Assembly: GCA_964017065.1 (NCBI GenBank)
Contig: OZ024787.1
Span: forward strand, 5,701,301 to 5,765,300
Reading direction: 5' to 3'
Source: Haliclona indistincta
Taxonomy: Eukaryota; Porifera; Demospongiae; Haplosclerida; Chalinidae
Length of the DNA: 64,000 nt
In this document: positions 59,901 to 64,000 of the stretch, piece after piece
Layout of the letters: each line of letters opens with the position of its first letter
Position numbering within the stretch: position 1 is the stretch's first letter
The notes under the pieces: generated by a model
The model's input: only the letters and a program-made list of their open reading frames with translations
The model's database searches: none
What the model was told of the DNA's origin: nothing
Position numbers and translations under genes: made by a program

Positions 59901-62900
59901 CAACACTACAGCACAATGAGTATTGCAAGAATGTGTTTGGTGGAGCTGTTTAAGTGTACAGTGTTTCCAGTGTTTTGTCATTTTAATAAAAATTTGCTCA
60001 TGAGCAACTGCAATAATGCTATGATGTCGGCTCATTAATTTTACTACTGAGCTCTACAAAATTAGAATATGGTTTTTACTTGCATTGTAGGATGGATTGC
60101 TTCTGTGAAAGCTTCAAACAATAAAATAAAAATGGTGCCCCGTTTATTGTTTGAGGGTTGGAGTATCAGTAACTACCAGCAACTGTTCTCTAGTGAAGCT
60201 GACATGCAAACACTGGCTAATTTTATCAAAGACAACCTTAACGTGAGTTTGCACATTAATTTTGGTCAGCCTACATGTACATGTAGTTTGTATTGCAGTC
60301 GTGTTTTCACACTGTATTATCAAATGCTAGGCTTCAATACTCACTCTATAGTAAGCCTTACATTAGCCCACAAGTTAGTTGTAGGCACCGCTCGTGAGTG
60401 TATTGCCCATAAAATGAGTCATGAAATGATGTGGTGTCATCTAGTGATTATTAATTACATTTGGCGCTTTACTTGTGGACTCTTGTCCCTTTGCCCTTCC
60501 AAACCTAGTATCTCTGAGTGTTTGCATGTTGTTATACCAACCACCACATCTCCAAAAAATTGGTGTAGTTCATTTTATGCTGCACGTGTGTTTGTGTTTT
60601 AGCTTCCACAACGTATAATTTTTCAGGCATATGGATTTGATGGAGTTGTTTTGGAGGTTTGGAGCCAGCTGGGCGGCCGTTACAGGAAGTGAGTGCATGA
60701 GCAACTATCATGTACTGTACCTGTGTTTTGTATATTAATGATTGGTAGTGACATGGTTGTTTTATAGTCAACTTGCCCAAGTTGTATCAGTAATCGGAAG
60801 ACAAATGCAAGACAATAAAATGGATGCAATTCTAGTGATTCCTGCCAGCAGAGGAGAACAGTTAGCTAGCATATCGTAATGTGTGCAGTACTATTACAAC
60901 TCTATTACAGCACTATGTTTGGTGCTGAAGAGTTGAAGAAGTTGTCACCATATGTCACTGCATTTAGTCTAATGACCTATGACTATTCTACTCCTGAAAG
61001 GTGAGCAGAAAATATTTTGTTATTATTACATGTCTTTGCGATCTTAAAATCATCAATCTCTGTCTTTTATTCAGTCCGGGCCCCACTGCTCCTCTGCACT
61101 GGGTGAAGGAGTGTGTTGAGCTTTTATCACCCTCTCCGTCTCCTCTGAGGGCAAAAATTTTGGTTGGAATCAATTTGTATGGCTATGACTATGGATCAAG
61201 TAGTATGGATGGTAAGCAGTGATATACTTTATTACTTTGCTAGAATCATCAACTTTGCTAGCATTGCTATTTCTTATATCGCATTCACACTACGCGGTAG
61301 AACGGAACTGAATCGGGCCGTCCCAGTTGTAAATCTCTGACAGTATGAACGCAACTGAACTTAGCTACAACTGAACTGCACCATTGCGGCGCACCAACCA
61401 TAGGTGGGCCGCTTCCAGCACGGTTCGGTTGTGTCAGAACTTTGATCTGAAAGTGTGGCACGGTTCAGTTCGGCCCGGTTCCAACGTGCAGTGTGAACGG
61501 GGTATTAGTGTTAGTGCTAGAGTGGACCTACCATACAGCTCCAAATATTTGTGAACAGAAGTTTTAGGAGTTTTGGATTGATTGATGATGTGGGTGTGGC
61601 ATCAAGCAAAGAATACACTTGCGTGTGTCAGTGTTGTGTGTCATAGTGCTGAGCTTAGACGACATAGGAGCAATCGTGGTGGTACCAGTAACACATTCTA
61701 TATATTCGTGTACTGTTCGTGTATGTGTAAATTTTGTAGCTGTATGTTCTCGTGGAACATCACTCCTAAACATTTATCTTTCGGTTCTAAATCTTGTCTC
61801 GTCCCCAGACCACACCTCTTCTGCTAAGCTCCAGAGAGTGTCTGGCTACTAAGGTCGAACTTCTTTGGCCGGAAGCGATAACACTGCAGGAATTCGTGCA
61901 GTAGATTGGTCAAAGGTGAATTAATGCGTCATAAGTCACGCGCTGCCCCTCTCTCTGGAGCATGCTGGTGTGCAATGCTTATTTATGGCAAGACATTTTC
62001 TGAGTAGTAGAATCACTCGTGTATTTCAGTTAGCCTACTTTATCGCCAGGCCTATCGTACTCGTCTGATTGATGTTGTAGTTGGTGATACTTTGTGTCGC
62101 CAGTTTGTTTATAAGTACGTGTTTGTTACGTAATCATCACTTCCGTTTGACCCAAGAAATCGACCTTGCCAGAGACCAACTCTCACGTGGCAGAATGTGT
62201 GGTCTGGTCACACATTGATGTATTGCTACCTGGGTATAGGGTAAATGTTACATGTATATCTAAATTTACTTGTTTATCTTTTCTTTTTACACAGCTGTTG
62301 TTGGAACAAGGTTTGTATTCTACAATGTACAATGTTGTTATTAACCAATATTTTTAGGTACATTGAACTGCTTTCTAATTACAAACCCAAATTGAAGTGG
62401 GATGATCATTGTTCTGAGAGTTACTTTTCATACAAGTTAGTTATAATGTTCAAAAGCTAGTGTGCAGCATAGCCAAACTCACAGGCTTGACACTGCAGCC
62501 TGGTTTATTGTGTCATAAAAATTAAACTGATAAGCTCATCTTGAAGCTAAGTCTTAGCTAGGTATCTGACATCATATAGTGCAACTGTAGACTGCGTTGA
62601 AATATTAGGACAAAGGTCAGCATGCAAAAAATTGATTTTCTAGGTTAAAGGCAAATTGCATACCTTGATGTCCAGAAATTGGTGTATACAATCATTATTT
62701 CTAGATTGGTCATTCAGCTCACTAAACTATTTCACATAGGTCGAGTGGATTAGCACATCGTGTTTATTATCCTACTCTCAAGGTACACATATTCATAGTT
62801 ATTTTAGTACCATGCAGCCATGTCTACTATTTTAATTTGCTAGTCAATTCAAGCAAGATTAGAATTGTCTCAAAAATTAGGAACCGGAGTCGCATTCTGG

Positions 62901-62942
62901 GAGATTGGACAAGGGCTGGATTATTTCTTTGATCTTTTGTAG
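56928..62942 (+). CDS. CHID1: Chitinase domain-containing protein 1
   Basis: A glycoside hydrolase 18-fold secreted/lysosomal protein; vertebrate CHID1 (SI-CLP) binds sugars and lacks clear chitinase activity. Thirteen exons, about 390 residues (human 393): 56928-57062, 57147-57269, 58293-58372, 59041-59090, 60091-60242, 60627-60688, 60768-60875, 60911-61000, 61075-61211, 62295-62310, 62358-62435, 62740-62782, 62844-62942. A signal sequence ([15 protein letters not shown]) is followed by TLSKRDKKS. Conserved blocks are [76 protein letters not shown] and [20 protein letters not shown]. In place of the chitinase DxxDxDxE motif there is FDGVVLEVW. The start of exon 2 has alternatives (57139 or 57147). 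Confidence 0.92.
57340..58075. repeat. Repeat-rich CHID1 intron 2
   Basis: Inverted copies of AGCAATCAGGGGGTA (near 57433) and TACCCCCTGATTAGCAATCA (near 58034) bracket this stretch, suggesting a ~600-bp inverted-repeat element, possibly nested. No gene is seen inside. Confidence 0.5.
58639..58831. mobile_element. TA-flanked MITE in CHID1 intron 3
   Basis: Ends CCGTATAGTGGGAATTTTTG and CGAAAATTTCCCGCTATACGG are imperfect reverse complements, flanked by TA on both sides. Inside are repeated TTCGCGAAT motifs. Similar end design to 44988-45371 suggests one superfamily (Tc1/mariner-like). Confidence 0.8.
59330..59915. repeat. ACTAAAACTAA-type low-complexity element in CHID1 intron 4
   Basis: Long stretches of ACTAATACTAAAACTAAA and the complement TTTAGTATACTA. 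The outer parts AATAGTGTTGTTTTGGTATA (left) and CTACTAAAACAACACTACAG (right) are inverted, so it is a degenerate terminal-inverted-repeat element of about 570 bases. Confidence 0.55.
61270..61510. mobile_element. Inverted-repeat element in CHID1 intron 9
   Basis: The left end ATTCACACTACGCGGTAGAAC and the right end, read on the opposite strand, CCCCGTTCACACTGCACGTTG are imperfect inverted repeats. The next parts (GAACTGAATCGGGCC and GGCACGGTTCAGTTCGGCC) also pair. About 240 bases, no coding region; a MITE. Confidence 0.6.
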
Positions 62943-63026
62943 CAAAAAAATAATATTAATTTTGAGTAAAGTACATAATTTTGTGTCTGGGTGTGGCAAT
63001 AGAGGAGCACGTGTCATCAGTTAAGT

Positions 63027-63398
63027 GTGATGCAAGTCAACAGAATTTTGCGTGGTGTGTATGTACAGTGGGCATGGAGGAGGACTTTCAGCCAGCAAGT
63101 GTCGCGTGAGAATACCCAAGAACCGTTGAAGTTTTTGGAAAGCAAGGCTAGAAATTTTAGACTCAACAACCTTGCTGAAATACGTAAAAAACGATTACAG
63201 TACCTTCCATATTCGCTCTCAATTGGAATTACAATATTTGCTGCTCTCATGTACACATGCTTTGTTATGAAAGATCCAGAGGACAGCAAGAACATCAATT
63301 TAGGAGATATTCTTCTCAAAGACGTGAAAGAGAATTCCGAAGCAGCAAATGTATTACCTTTTGACCGTGAAGAAAATCCGAACAAAGGCAATACTTGA
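63027..63398 (+). CDS. Small single-pass membrane protein, likely mitochondrial, not recognised
   Basis: A single-exon frame of 123 residues. The N-terminus is basic and could be a mitochondrial targeting sequence (MMQVNRILRGVYVQWAWRRT). A charged helix follows (LESKARNFRLNNLAEIRKKR), then one hydrophobic segment (YSLSIGITIFAALMYTCFVM, about residues 65-84) and an acidic/polar tail (NPNKGNT end). The size and layout resemble small inner-membrane assembly factors such as COA3-type proteins, but I could not match any family with conviction. It starts 85 bp after CHID1 on the same strand and ends 126 bp before RPSA. Confidence 0.55.
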   Translation: MMQVNRILRGVYVQWAWRRTFSQQVSRENTQEPLKFLESKARNFRLNNLAEIRKKRLQYLPYSLSIGITIFAALMYTCFVMKDPEDSKNINLGDILLKDVKENSEAANVLPFDREENPNKGNT

Positions 63399-63523
63399 CT
63401 AGCTTAGCTATTGCTGCACAGCTAATACACTCTCCTAACTACACCACAATAATTTTCATGTATAATTATTTGATACTGTTATTTCAAAATTATTATCACA
63501 AAATCTGAAGCAACAGATTGCAT

Positions 63524-64000
63524 CTACCAGTTCCCAGTTGTGGCCTGCAGAAAGAAAAAATATGAAACTGGATACGTCAAACAAAAATGAAGATTAACAC
63601 TACTCAAAATGGAAATACTGTTAGCAATTGTACCTTGGGTTCAGCATTTCCCCAGTCTCCAGCATCATCAGCTGCCCAGTCCTTGGTAGCAGTGGTGGGA
63701 CCAACATTCCAGTCCTCAGTTGCTCCTCCACTTGCAGCAAATGTAGGAACAGGTTGCTGGGATACAATATTGGTGGTCTCAGTAGCCCAGTCAGTCACAG
63801 CTGGAGTTTCAGTCCACTGCTCCATTTCTGGCACTTTTGCAGACGACAAGGCCTGCTCTGCTTCTCGCTTAGCCTGCTCTTCTTTCTCCACCTAGCAACA
63901 AAAAAGTAAAATACTCCATAACGGTCAACAGTACCTCTTCTGGGTCACGATAGAAAAACAGATCCGGCATTACATCCCAAGGCATGTCCCTACTAATGAT
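63524..64000 (-). CDS. RPSA: 40S ribosomal protein SA (laminin receptor), C-terminal part
   Basis: The 3' end of the uS2 small-subunit ribosomal protein gene; the rest lies beyond the window. Exons seen: 63935 to beyond 64000, 63634-63891, 63524-63544. The first reads [20 protein letters not shown], the family's conserved MPDLYFYRDPEE block. The second has the metazoan acidic, tryptophan-repeat extension ([38 protein letters not shown]). The last adds ATTGNW and stop, comparable to the ATTEWS-type ending of vertebrate RPSA. The 21-nt terminal exon is notably small. Confidence 0.93.

Noticed and set aside
60069..60602. 177-residue frame beginning in CHID1 intron 4
   Set aside because: Only 60091-60242 is coding (homologous and spliced); the rest is intron 5 read-through.
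1..64000. tRNA, rRNA or other structured RNA genes
   Set aside because: No cloverleaf with conserved A/B boxes or rRNA-like sequence was recognised by eye; a covariance search would be needed to exclude small RNAs.

Overview
The window looks like animal nuclear DNA, probably from a demosponge (Amphimedon-like). The evidence is many GT-AG introns (some only ~56 nt), intergenic gaps of a few tens to hundreds of bases, AT-rich spacers full of short inverted-repeat elements, and single-copy metazoan genes (ARMC1, MTFR1 family, CCDC166, POLR3H, JMJD8, CHID1, RPSA). All names come from reading the translations; no search was run. Exon models were built by hand from splice signals, reading phase and comparison of paralogues, so single ends may be off by a base.

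Left third (1-24.6 kb): a tandem segmental duplication. Each unit carries a retrotransposon relic, a plus-strand STRA6-like gene (copy A), a convergent minus-strand STRA6-like gene (copy B) and the last coding exon of ARMC1. Unit 1 runs from before the window to ~13.56 kb and unit 2 from ~14.05 to ~24.64 kb. In unit 2 the ARMC1 exon still belongs to the whole ten-exon gene (24.4-33.7 kb, minus). In unit 1 it is an orphan. The two units date several transposon insertions, because one keeps the empty site the other has lost.

Middle (24.6-42.5 kb): ARMC1 with a 4.7-kb repeat-filled last intron; a divergent MTFR1-family gene (35.6-38.2 kb, plus); and a convergent PIK3AP1/BANK1-like adaptor gene (38.4-42.5 kb, minus) with a DBB-like region, ankyrin-like repeats, an SH3-like segment, a YxxM motif and a proline-rich tail.

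Right third (42.5-64 kb): a fifth, divergent STRA6-like gene (C, 42.6-48.1 kb, plus), then a compact series: CCDC166 (plus), a single-exon membrane glycosyltransferase-like gene (minus), POLR3H (plus), JMJD8 (minus), CHID1 (plus), a small single-pass membrane protein (plus) and the 3' end of RPSA (minus). Neighbours alternate between convergent pairs (42-127 bp apart) and divergent pairs (64-~255 bp apart), so shared promoters are likely.

The main biological point is the five complete STRA6-like genes. STRA6 is the vertebrate receptor that moves retinol from retinol-binding protein across the plasma membrane. All five have the same multi-pass layout, conserved intron phases and the family C-terminal blocks, so this locus is a local expansion of a small-lipid transporter family in an early-branching animal.
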